Below the pieces are notes generated by a model. It saw only the letters and a program-made list of their open reading frames with translations. It had not been told where the DNA came from and ran no database searches. 64,000 nucleotides of DNA from Amycolatopsis sp. NBRC 101858. Lineage in GTDB: Bacteria > Actinomycetota > Actinomycetes > Mycobacteriales > Pseudonocardiaceae. Below are positions 1-8,507 of this stretch, piece after piece. Where the stretch lies: positions 1,922,001 to 1,986,000 of the forward strand of contig NZ_BSTD01000002.1 of the NCBI RefSeq assembly GCF_030269325.1, given 5' to 3'. Position numbers and translations under genes: made by a program. Position 1 is the stretch's first letter; the number at the start of each line of letters is the position of its first letter.

Positions 1-1191
1 GAGCCGTATCATGATTCGCAGGTTCGGCCGGTTGGCTGTCACCACGACCGGCAGCGGGCTGTCGGTCGTGGCGACTTCGGGTACGTCCAATCCAATTTTG
101 ACCGGTGGAGACAGGATGCTGCCGACGTCAATGGCGTTTGCCTTGGTCCAGACAAGATCACGGACATACTTGTGGTTGGGTAGCGATCCATGTTTTTGCC
201 AGACAGGTATGGCGTCCGCGTCGTCAGACCACTCAGCTGGCACAGCGGCGAACCGCGCGACGGTACCGTCACCGAGGTAGTCCCGGCTGCGGTAACGGCG
301 CGGGTAGGCGACCTCCAGACCCTGTATGCGCACGCTCTGAACGGTCGGCTGGCCGTGCCCGACGATCGCATGTGTCCGGTATGGCGGCTCTCCGTTCGTC
401 CGGAATGCCTCCTTGATCTCGTCGTGGAACCGCAACCCGTCCTCGACCAGGGGACGAGCCCCGGAACCGAGCAGCATGGTCGCCTCGACATCGGCCAGCA
501 TCTGCGGTTCGGGCACGGAGTCGACGCAGCGGTAAACGGGAAGAAGTTGCCACAGTGCGGGCATGGTGCGGGCGGAATCACGGAGGGGCACTGACCAGCG
601 ACCTAGAGGCCAGGGAACGCTACCGGCCAGCAACTGGAGAGCCTTCACCGACCCGCTGTAGGGCGTACCGAGTGTGATCAGGTGGCGAGTGAGTTCCCGA
701 CCTCCAAGAACCTCTAGGTAGTAACGTGCCACCAGGCCACCCATCGAGTGCGCGATAAATGTGACCTTCGCATTTCGCTGGCCGGAATCTTCTCTCCACT
801 TGGAAAGTTCGCTTTCGACGAACGATTGGAGGCGACGCGCCGAATACCTGTTGGATAACCGCCAATCATACGGGAAGAGGCGCATATTACCGTATCGCCC
901 ACTTCTCTTCAGCAGGTCGTCCAAGAAGGCGCCGTAGCCAGGTCCAGAGTGAAATCCAGGCCATATCGACCATCCGCGGACGAGGTCGGTCGGCACGTAT
1001 CCGCTGGGATCCGGATCCCCATCATCGATCCCCGCCGGTAAGGCCAGCTCGGCTAGCGTTCCCGCCACGTTCGACAACCCGCGAGCCAACACGCCCACCT
1101 CAGCGTTCCAGACAGCCCCACGCGGAGACTCCAGGATGCTGCCCATGATACCGGGAAGGACGATGACCAGGTCCAATTGCCGCTCCTCCAT
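1..1191 (-). CDS. LCAT-family (lecithin:cholesterol acyltransferase-like) lipase, C-terminus beyond window
   Basis: The frame is open from an ATG at 1191 to the left edge, giving 397 residues without a stop. Residues 11-20 (VLPGIMGSIL) match the LCAT oxyanion segment. The nucleophile elbow is AHSMGG with Ser149, the acid is Asp308 in GDGTV, and His340 in PNHKY is a plausible third triad member. The family acts on phospholipids or other acyl lipids, as acyltransferase or phospholipase. No signal peptide is visible, so it is probably cytosolic. The gene diverges, with 68 bp between starts, from the caspase/CHAT giant gene. I infer it may be the membrane-damaging partner of that protease. The 3' end is missing. 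Confidence 0.8.
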   Translation of the reverse strand, partial: MEERQLDLVIVLPGIMGSILESPRGAVWNAEVGVLARGLSNVAGTLAELALPAGIDDGDPDPSGYVPTDLVRGWSIWPGFHSGPGYGAFLDDLLKRSGRYGNMRLFPYDWRLSNRYSARRLQSFVESELSKWREDSGQRNAKVTFIAHSMGGLVARYYLEVLGGRELTRHLITLGTPYSGSVKALQLLAGSVPWPLGRWSVPLRDSARTMPALWQLLPVYRCVDSVPEPQMLADVEATMLLGSGARPLVEDGLRFHDEIKEAFRTNGEPPYRTHAIVGHGQPTVQSVRIQGLEVAYPRRYRSRDYLGDGTVARFAAVPAEWSDDADAIPVWQKHGSLPNHKYVRDLVWTKANAIDVGSILSPPVKIGLDVPEVATTDSPLPVVVTANRPNLRIMIRL

Positions 1192-1259
1192 GAGAACAGT
1201 CGACGGTCTCCCGAAGATGACATGTACAGTAGCCTGTCGTCGGACGTGGAGGTAGATCG

Positions 1260-4200
1260 GTGAGCACGGCGAACGACGAGCATGGGCGCGATCATATGGT
1301 CGTGGTGCTTCTGGACTCCTACGAGCACATGGGGTCACTCGATTCACTGCGCGCCAACGTCGAGGTCACTGTACAGGCATGGAGCCGAGCAGGTTTCACA
1401 TTTTGCGAGCCAGAATTTCTCGGCACTGGCACTCTGCGAGAGATACAAACGTGGATTTTGAAATGGCATCCGCCGCATGTCCGACAACTCCTCATCTATT
1501 GGTCCGGACACGGCAAGCAGCTCGATGATCGCAATTTTGCACTACTCGCCAGGGACACCAAAACAGACTTCATCGACGCCACGAACACCGTCTCGGTCGA
1601 ACAACTGGGCACTGTTCTTTCCCGATGCGACGTCGACGAGATCATCGTCTTCGTCGACGCCTGCCACAGCGGCGGCGGCCATCGGGAAATCATCGATGCG
1701 TTCATCCGGAGCTCACGGCGGCGGGTACGCAGGGCAGGCAAGGCGCGTCCGGCCATCGCCGCCATCGCCTCTGCGGACTACGACCAGTACGCCGGAGAGA
1801 ACGTGTTCTCCGTGGCTTTGGCCCGTGTCCTGAAACAGGGCGCACCGAAAGGCTACTGGGGCGATCAGCAACGGGACTTTACTGTGGCCGAACTGGTCGC
1901 CGCGCTTCGTACGGTCATCCGCGAGAGCGAGGTCGACCAGCAACCGCAGTTCGCATTGGACGGCGTGAGCGCACACCATGGCGGAGATCTTCGGCTCGTT
2001 AATCCACGATACCGTGAATTCGCCCCGGACATCGACGGCGAGATAGTCGGCGCCTTAGCTCCAATATCTGGCGCGGACCTCGACGAGCACTTCTGGATTA
2101 AGTTTCGGGGCATTGATTCGGCCGACCAGCGGGGATTCTACTTCACCGGCCGGGCACAGGTCCTGCGAGAGATCAACAGTTGGCTTGTCAACAACACCGG
2201 CATGCTAGTCATTACCGGGCGACCCGGTGTGGGCAAGTCCGCGCTTCTCGGCCGTACAGTGATCATGGCAACTCCGGCGCTACGTCAACGCCTCCCGGAC
2301 TACGGCATCGACGTGTCCCGAATGAATCCGGACGACCTACCGCCAGACGGTGCAATCGACATCGCCGTGCACGCTCGCAACAAGGACCTGTCCGACTGTA
2401 TGACGGATATCGGCACCGCGTTGGGGATTCTCGCTCCGGAGACCGGATGGCGCAACGCCGCCCACTTCGTTAGTGCTGTCGCAGACCTACCACGTCCCAT
2501 CACCCTCCTGGTGGATGCGCTGGACGAAGCCCGACCCATCGATGCGCTGCGTATCGCTCGAGAACTCCTGGCCGAACTGGCCGCGATTCCCGGGGTTCGG
2601 GTCGTTGTAGGCACCCGGGCGGACGCCTCCGATCCGCTCGGCGCGATACCAGAGGAGCCAATGGCACACAACACAATCCTGCGGGCGCTGGGAACCGCCC
2701 AGGTGATCAATGTCGATCGGTACGACGCGACCGGTGACATCTATGCGTACTGCACAGCCCGCCTGAACAGTTTCCCCGCCTCGATCTACACCAGTGACGA
2801 TCCGGAGACCACTCGTCGCGTTGCCCGACTGGGTTCGGCCGTGACTAAGCGTTGCGGCGGCAGTTTCTTGCTAGCTCGGATCGCTACACGCGCGCTGGCA
2901 ACACACGAGCGGCAACTCGATGAAGACGCGCCCGAGTTCGACGCACTGGTCCAGTCCGACGTCGACGGCGCCATCAGTGCAGACCTCGCTCGATACGGCT
3001 ACCAGGAGGAGAAGGTTGGCGACCTTCTCACAGCACTGGCGATGGCCGAAGGTTCCGGGCTGCCGAGGCGAAACGTCTGGTTAATCGTTGGGAACGCGGT
3101 TCGCCGGCGCACGGCCGCCTACGAGGACGCCGATCTCGTCTGGGTTCTCAACCATGCGGGGACGTACGTCACACAGTCCGGCGAACAGGGTGAAACGGTC
3201 TACCGCCTCTACCATCAGGCGTTGATCGAGTACTTCCTTGCGCGGACGAACCCAGCGCTGACCAGCCGCCGCATCACCGAAGCCCTGGTCGAGCGAGTGC
3301 CTGGGCCACCCGGCGACCGACGCTGGGACCACGCCAATTCATACACACTGGAACATCTGGCAACCCATGCGGTCAACGGCAGCGTCCTGTTGGACATTCT
3401 GGATGATCAGATCTTCCACCACGTCGGCTCTGGCCGGATGGCCGCCGCCCTGCTGCGCACCGCGGACACAACGGCAGACGAGGCGGCCTTGGACCGCGTG
3501 ATCGCGTTTCTCCGCATCGCGATAGCCGCCACCACCGAGTCCGACGCGGACCAGGACAGCTACCAGCGAAGCCTGCTTGCCGCTCTGCAGTTCCGCGAGC
3601 AACGCTCGCAGTCGTTCATGGATGCCGATGAGGCAGTCAAACTTAACGAGGACATACTGCATCGCACCGCCGAGGGCATTCCAGCATCGGCTGGACTGCA
3701 AGCAAATCTTGGGTCGGCGCTCCGACTCCGGTACACACACACCGGGAATCTAGACGACCTGGATCGAGCGATCGACGCGCTTCGTCGCTCTGTCGAGCTG
3801 ATCCCGGCCGGGGATCCGACCCTGTACGACCGCCTCTACCAGCTCGGCCTCGCCCTCCTCGATTCCACCGAACACACCGGCAACTTACCGGCGCTGGAAG
3901 AGGCCATCGCCTGCCTTCGCGAGGCAGCGGACGGCATCGGCGCAGGTCATCCTCGCCAACAGGAATTCTTGACAGCACTCGGATCAGCGTTGCGTCGTCG
4001 TCTCGAATGGACAGGCTCGTTGGCCGACCTCGACGAGTCCGTTGCGCTGAGCGCGCAAGCCGCAGAAAGTGCGGTATCGGAGGACCCGCTGAGGGCCCGG
4101 TACCTGTCGAATCTCGCGTCTGCACTAGCCCTCCGATATGCTGAAGGGGGCAGCTACGTCGACCTAGAGCAAGCTGTGACGACCGCTCGTGCCGCCGTCG

Positions 4201-6485
4201 AGGCAGCCGATCCTCGAAACCCGCAACTCGGGGAATTTCATGGCAACCTCAGTTCCGTTCTGCGCACTCGGTATCTGGACAGCGGTGAGCCTGCCGACCT
4301 CCGGGGCGCCGTGCTCAGTGCACGTCGTGCAGTTGACGCAACGAAGGCCACAGCCCCGGAGCGTCCTCGCCGGTTGTCGATGCTCGGCGCAATCCTCGTC
4401 ACCAGCTACGAGGCGACCGACGACGCCGGCGAATTGGACGAAGCTCTATCGGCATGCGTCGATGCGCTGGCCGAAATTTCCATTACCCATGTCGACCGAG
4501 CCGACGCCTTGGTCACTATGGGACTGATCCAGTACCACCGCTTCTTCCGGACTGACGAACTCGCCGACCTGGAGTCGAGCGTCCAGGCCCTGACCGAGGC
4601 GGTCGCCCTTACGCCTCGCGAGCACCGGGGCAGGCCACAGCGTCTTCTCGCGCTTGCCACATCACTCCGCGCTCACTTCGATGCCACCACTAACTATGTT
4701 GACCTCGATCAGTCGATCGCGGTTCTGCAGGAGGCTGCCGAAACGGCCCCCGTAGAGAGTCCAGAACAAGCGACTTACCGGTACCAACTGGCTACAAACC
4801 TCCTCATCCGCGCCGAGCTAGCCGGGAGACGAAGCGACCTGGACGCCGCCCAAGCGTACTTTGCGCGCGCTTCCGCAGTCGCTACGGCACCGGTCGCCGT
4901 CCGCATGCGATCAGCACGAGACCTGGGTGCCGTAGCCGCTGCAGCCGGCAACTTCCGTCTTGCCACCGACGCTTACGCGGCGGCGGTCCGGCTGCTCCCC
5001 CGGCTCGCTGGAAACGGACAAAGCCGGACGATGATTATGGATCGTCTCGCGGAATGGAGTGGTCTGGGCCCTGAAGCCGCAGCGTGCGCTATCAACATAG
5101 GTGCGGTTGATCTCGCAGTGCAGTTACTAGAGCAGGGTCGCGGGGTCTTGTGGACGCAAGTGCTGAACAGCCGCGACGACCTGTCTCGGCTGTCAGACCA
5201 AACTCCAGCGCTGGCAGCACGACTAGTCACCGTCCGTGACGAACTCGCCCACCAAGATCGAGTAATGTCGACGGCCACCGGACCGTCGGACCTGGCCCGC
5301 ACAACCTCAGACGATGTCGATCACCGCCGTCGGCTCGCCAGGGAGTGGGACGACCTCGTGTCCCAGGTTCGTGCGCTGCCGGGATTCGCGGATTTCCTCG
5401 CTGCTCCGCGCGTCGAGGAACTCTTGGCAGCTGCGGCGGATGGCCCGGTCGTCATCGTCAACGTTAGCCGGTACCGGTGCGACGCGCTTATTCTGCGACC
5501 CGCCGGAATTGAAGTCGTCGCTCTTCCCGATCTGCAGGCCGACGACGCGCAGAGATGGCTGACTGTCTTGCTGGAATCGGTCGAGCACCTCGACCACCAC
5601 AGCGCAAGCTCATTGTCCGACCTGCTTTCCTGGCTCTGGGATTCCACCGTGGGGCCAGTCTTACAGGCGTTGGGCCTCGCTAGGCCGCCCGACAACGACG
5701 CTTGGCCGCGGGTCTGGTGGTGCCCGACGGGACCATTAACTCTAATGCCTCTCCATGCAGCCGGAAAAACGGACGGCACCGGCGAGCATGGCGTTGCGAA
5801 GTCAGCCCTCGATTTCGTTCTTTCCTCTTACCTGCCAACCGTTGGCGCCCTCCAGCACGTTCGTCGGAAGCGTGTCGCATTTCCTCGCGACTCCGAAATT
5901 CTGGCCGTAGGCATGCCAAACACCGCAGCCTACGCTCAACTGCCGGGCGCCGCACGCGAAATCAGCCTCGTCCGGCAATACGCTAGCCCTGGACGTGCGG
6001 TCGTTCTCCTCGACGGCGAGGCGACCGTACGCGCGGTAATCGATAACATGCACCACTGCCAGTGGGTTCACTTCGCTTGCCACGGCGGGCAGGACTATGA
6101 TGATCCCGGAGGCAGCGCTCTGCTCCTCCACGACGGACCACTCACCGTCCTCGACATGGCAGCTCTCCAGGTCGAAAACGCCGAACTCATGTACCTCGCC
6201 TCGTGTCAGACCGCCATGGGCGGCCCCCAGATTCCCGACGAGTCAGTCCACATGGCGGCGGCCGTACAACTGGCCGGATACCGTCACGTAGTCGCAGCCT
6301 TATGGCCCGCCAACGATAGTATCGCGGTTCGGGTCGCAAAGATGGTCTATGACCGACTCTCGCACAACGGCGAGTTGCACAGCGACCGAGCCGCTCATGC
6401 CCTCCATGAGGCCGTTCGAGCACTGCGCGCCAGATACCCACAGCATCCGCACGTCTGGGCGCCATTCATCCACTCCGGCCCTTAA
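1260..6485 (+). CDS. Caspase-like peptidase / NACHT-type NTPase / TPR-like / CHAT peptidase fusion protein
   Basis: A 1741-residue cytosolic protein with two caspase-fold peptidases. The N-terminal caspase-like domain (about 12-250) has His84 in YWSGHG and Cys135 in VDACHSGG. A STAND/NACHT-type NTPase follows, with Walker A GRPGVGKS (320-327) and Walker B LLVDALDEA (416-424). Residues about 780-1350 are helical TPR-like repeats with recurring R-x-R-Y/DLD motifs. The C-terminal CHAT domain has His1608 in FACHGG and Cys1649 in LASCQTA. The GTG start is supported by GGAGG at 1248-1252. Such STAND-peptidase proteins are known as sensors and switches in bacterial conflict systems. The ligand and protease targets here are unknown; the divergent lipase is a candidate partner. 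Confidence 0.9.
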   Translation: MSTANDEHGRDHMVVVLLDSYEHMGSLDSLRANVEVTVQAWSRAGFTFCEPEFLGTGTLREIQTWILKWHPPHVRQLLIYWSGHGKQLDDRNFALLARDTKTDFIDATNTVSVEQLGTVLSRCDVDEIIVFVDACHSGGGHREIIDAFIRSSRRRVRRAGKARPAIAAIASADYDQYAGENVFSVALARVLKQGAPKGYWGDQQRDFTVAELVAALRTVIRESEVDQQPQFALDGVSAHHGGDLRLVNPRYREFAPDIDGEIVGALAPISGADLDEHFWIKFRGIDSADQRGFYFTGRAQVLREINSWLVNNTGMLVITGRPGVGKSALLGRTVIMATPALRQRLPDYGIDVSRMNPDDLPPDGAIDIAVHARNKDLSDCMTDIGTALGILAPETGWRNAAHFVSAVADLPRPITLLVDALDEARPIDALRIARELLAELAAIPGVRVVVGTRADASDPLGAIPEEPMAHNTILRALGTAQVINVDRYDATGDIYAYCTARLNSFPASIYTSDDPETTRRVARLGSAVTKRCGGSFLLARIATRALATHERQLDEDAPEFDALVQSDVDGAISADLARYGYQEEKVGDLLTALAMAEGSGLPRRNVWLIVGNAVRRRTAAYEDADLVWVLNHAGTYVTQSGEQGETVYRLYHQALIEYFLARTNPALTSRRITEALVERVPGPPGDRRWDHANSYTLEHLATHAVNGSVLLDILDDQIFHHVGSGRMAAALLRTADTTADEAALDRVIAFLRIAIAATTESDADQDSYQRSLLAALQFREQRSQSFMDADEAVKLNEDILHRTAEGIPASAGLQANLGSALRLRYTHTGNLDDLDRAIDALRRSVELIPAGDPTLYDRLYQLGLALLDSTEHTGNLPALEEAIACLREAADGIGAGHPRQQEFLTALGSALRRRLEWTGSLADLDESVALSAQAAESAVSEDPLRARYLSNLASALALRYAEGGSYVDLEQAVTTARAAVEAADPRNPQLGEFHGNLSSVLRTRYLDSGEPADLRGAVLSARRAVDATKATAPERPRRLSMLGAILVTSYEATDDAGELDEALSACVDALAEISITHVDRADALVTMGLIQYHRFFRTDELADLESSVQALTEAVALTPREHRGRPQRLLALATSLRAHFDATTNYVDLDQSIAVLQEAAETAPVESPEQATYRYQLATNLLIRAELAGRRSDLDAAQAYFARASAVATAPVAVRMRSARDLGAVAAAAGNFRLATDAYAAAVRLLPRLAGNGQSRTMIMDRLAEWSGLGPEAAACAINIGAVDLAVQLLEQGRGVLWTQVLNSRDDLSRLSDQTPALAARLVTVRDELAHQDRVMSTATGPSDLARTTSDDVDHRRRLAREWDDLVSQVRALPGFADFLAAPRVEELLAAAADGPVVIVNVSRYRCDALILRPAGIEVVALPDLQADDAQRWLTVLLESVEHLDHHSASSLSDLLSWLWDSTVGPVLQALGLARPPDNDAWPRVWWCPTGPLTLMPLHAAGKTDGTGEHGVAKSALDFVLSSYLPTVGALQHVRRKRVAFPRDSEILAVGMPNTAAYAQLPGAAREISLVRQYASPGRAVVLLDGEATVRAVIDNMHHCQWVHFACHGGQDYDDPGGSALLLHDGPLTVLDMAALQVENAELMYLASCQTAMGGPQIPDESVHMAAAVQLAGYRHVVAALWPANDSIAVRVAKMVYDRLSHNGELHSDRAAHALHEAVRALRARYPQHPHVWAPFIHSGP

Positions 6486-6690
6486 GGGCCATCTCCTAAC
6501 CGGTGACAGGTGTGTCCGGGTGATCGTTAATAACGGTGGGATGCAGGTAATCAGGGAATCGCGGTCAGAGCGGATCGCACCGTTTACTGGACTGCAGCGT
6601 GGCCAGTTCCGCAAGCTCGTGCGCGGCGTGGCCCAACGCGGCGGGAACGAGATCGCCGACGGCCGCCCTGACCAAGTACTGCAACGCCAG

Positions 6691-7018
6691 TCAGGTGAGC
6701 GGATAGCCGCGTCTTTTTGTGGGTCCACTGCTTGAGCTCCACTGCCACCGCAGTGACCCACCACCAGAGCGAGCGCCCAGCAGCAGCGCATCGACCCGCT
6801 GCCCGCTACCAGGCAACTTGTACTCCAGCAGCAGCCGCAGGTCGCCGAGCCAGCCCGCCGGAACATGTCGAACAGCCAAAACCAACTCTTGTGCCAGCTC
6901 AGCTCCTCAGAGCCACCAGGCGGCCGACCGTAAGACTGGATGAAGCTGCGACGAACCCCGCCGGCGCCGACTTGAACTGATCAGCCAGTTCGGCGACGGT
7001 TCCCCCATGGATAAACAT
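6691..7018 (-). pseudogene. Decayed N-terminal fragment of a DUF2075-type protein
   Basis: Fragments typical of the N-terminus of actinobacterial DUF2075 proteins lie in three frames on the minus strand. MFIHGGTVAELADQF begins at 7018, LLEYKLPGSGQRVDALLLG lies near 6810-6870, and AVAVELKQWT lies in a third frame near 6750. At least two frameshifts and a stop separate them, and nothing resembling the C-terminal ATPase part remains. This looks like genuine gene decay between the protease gene and the restriction gene. The family assignment rests on remembered motif spacing only. Confidence 0.5.
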
Positions 7019-7520
7019 GTTCAAGGCATGCCAGAGGGCACCGACATCAAGTGAAGTGATCACGCCCCAGCTGACCGGCAAGGTTCGTGTTCCTAGGGAC
7101 ACGAACCCAGTGTCCGAGGACGATCTTGCTCACTATCTACACGGATGCAACTGCCCGCATGACGCGGGCGATCGGCACCAATGCGCGAATCCACCGAGAG
7201 AGGCTGTCGCCCCCGTAAGTCCACGACTGGACAGCGCGATCACGGGAGGTTTCATGAGCGCGGCAGGTGCCAGCAGCTACGGGCAACGAAGTCGCAAGCC
7301 AGTACAAGCTCGATTTCGAATCGGGAGGGCAGCGTGGGAGCGGACCTCGAATCCGCGGCCGTACAGTAACTTGACCACGGGTCTCTAGCTTCCTAGAGAA
7401 GTCAGCGGCGCCGAGTGGGCCCTAGCCGTCGAGGTAGCCATGGGCGATGCCTCGCTAATACTCACAACCTGCGACCGCAATCCAGTCACGTCGCACGGTC
7501 AAGCCGGCTAAAAAGGCACG
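7019..7520. other. Intergenic stretch, no gene supported
   Basis: About 500 bp between the DUF2075 remnant and the NaeI-like gene. I see no ORF with actinomycete codon bias and a ribosome binding site, no tRNA and no clear terminator. It is probably eroded sequence. Confidence 0.5.
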
Positions 7521-8450
7521 GTGACCAAGACCCCGTTGCCGGGCCCCGGCGACCCGTGCCAGCCAGACCCCCGCAAGGCGGGACTACGACCAGAGCACCT
7601 CATCGTCGCTCCCGCAGACGACGCAGAGCTGCAGCAGGTCTACGGGTGGCTGAAGTTCCGGCCGATCACCCACCTCCTCCGCGGCGCAGTCGATAACGCT
7701 GTCCGCTACGTCCTGGACGGAGCCCGCACCTGGCGGTTCGACCTCATGAGCGACGAAGTCGACTCCGACGAACGCTCATCGGTGGGCACCAAGCTGCAGT
7801 ATCACGTGATCGAGTCCCTAGGCCTCAGGAAAGAGCCCCCACTGGACACGATGATCATGGACATCCCGGTCGAGATTAAGGGCACAGTCAGGAAAACTTG
7901 GATGATCCCGCGCGAAGGACAGTGCGAGATCACGCTGATGATCCAGATCGACGCCCGCCAGCACCGCTTCCGCGCGCTGCTCATGCGTACCCACCGAGCA
8001 TGGCTCACCGGGAAGCAGGGAAACCGGGATCTCAAGCGTTCGCCACGCGCGGACGCGGTCTCCAAGTACGCGATCGAAATCGCGCCATGGACCGAACTCC
8101 CGCCCGAGCCGCTACGCGAGCTTTCTCCTGATCAGCTGCAGGTGGTGTTCGGCCGTGAAGGCCTGCGTAAACGCATGATCGCGCTGTTCGGCTACTTGCC
8201 CACGGTGGTGATCCCCCGGACCACCATCACCACCGTGGGTGCCGGCCTCGGCGATCCGCTGAAGCGGGCTCGTGAAGCCAAGCCAGACGTCCTCAAAGAG
8301 CATGACCTAGTCGTACTGGTTGGAACATGGCAATCAGACCTCAACGCGGCAGCCAAGCTCGGCTATAACCTAAACAACGAAGCCTGGGTCGCTGTACCAC
8401 GCTCCAGGCTCGCGTCGTTAGGCCTGTCCCCAGACGACTTCAAGCACTAA
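7521..8450 (+). CDS. NaeI-like type II restriction endonuclease
   Basis: A 309-residue protein resembling NaeI (about 317 residues) along its length. The catalytic domain has Asp109, then Glu118-Ile-Lys120 in PVEIKG, with the same Asp-x8-(D/E)-x-K spacing as NaeI Asp86/Asp95/Lys97. It is followed by TWMIP and GNRDLKR, both typical of the family. The C-terminal part (about 205-300) corresponds to the CAP/topoisomerase-like second DNA-binding domain of NaeI. The residue aligned with NaeI Glu70 is Gln93, with Glu98 nearby. The start is GTG with a weak AAGG upstream. No methyltransferase lies beside it. It converges with the 672-residue gene. Confidence 0.72.
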   Translation: MTKTPLPGPGDPCQPDPRKAGLRPEHLIVAPADDAELQQVYGWLKFRPITHLLRGAVDNAVRYVLDGARTWRFDLMSDEVDSDERSSVGTKLQYHVIESLGLRKEPPLDTMIMDIPVEIKGTVRKTWMIPREGQCEITLMIQIDARQHRFRALLMRTHRAWLTGKQGNRDLKRSPRADAVSKYAIEIAPWTELPPEPLRELSPDQLQVVFGREGLRKRMIALFGYLPTVVIPRTTITTVGAGLGDPLKRAREAKPDVLKEHDLVVLVGTWQSDLNAAAKLGYNLNNEAWVAVPRSRLASLGLSPDDFKH

Positions 8451-8507
8451 GGTGTGACCTACGTTCGCGAGGGCCACTATTCAGAAATTCTCACAAATAG
8501 CTGGCGG

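Noticed and set aside
6960..6990. GACTTGAAC shared with the tRNA-Leu T arm as a possible left attachment site
   Set aside because: Only nine bases match and the flanks do not extend the identity.
7336..7365. Possible tRNA fragment with a GACCTCGAATCC-like T loop
   Set aside because: No acceptor or anticodon stem can be formed around it.
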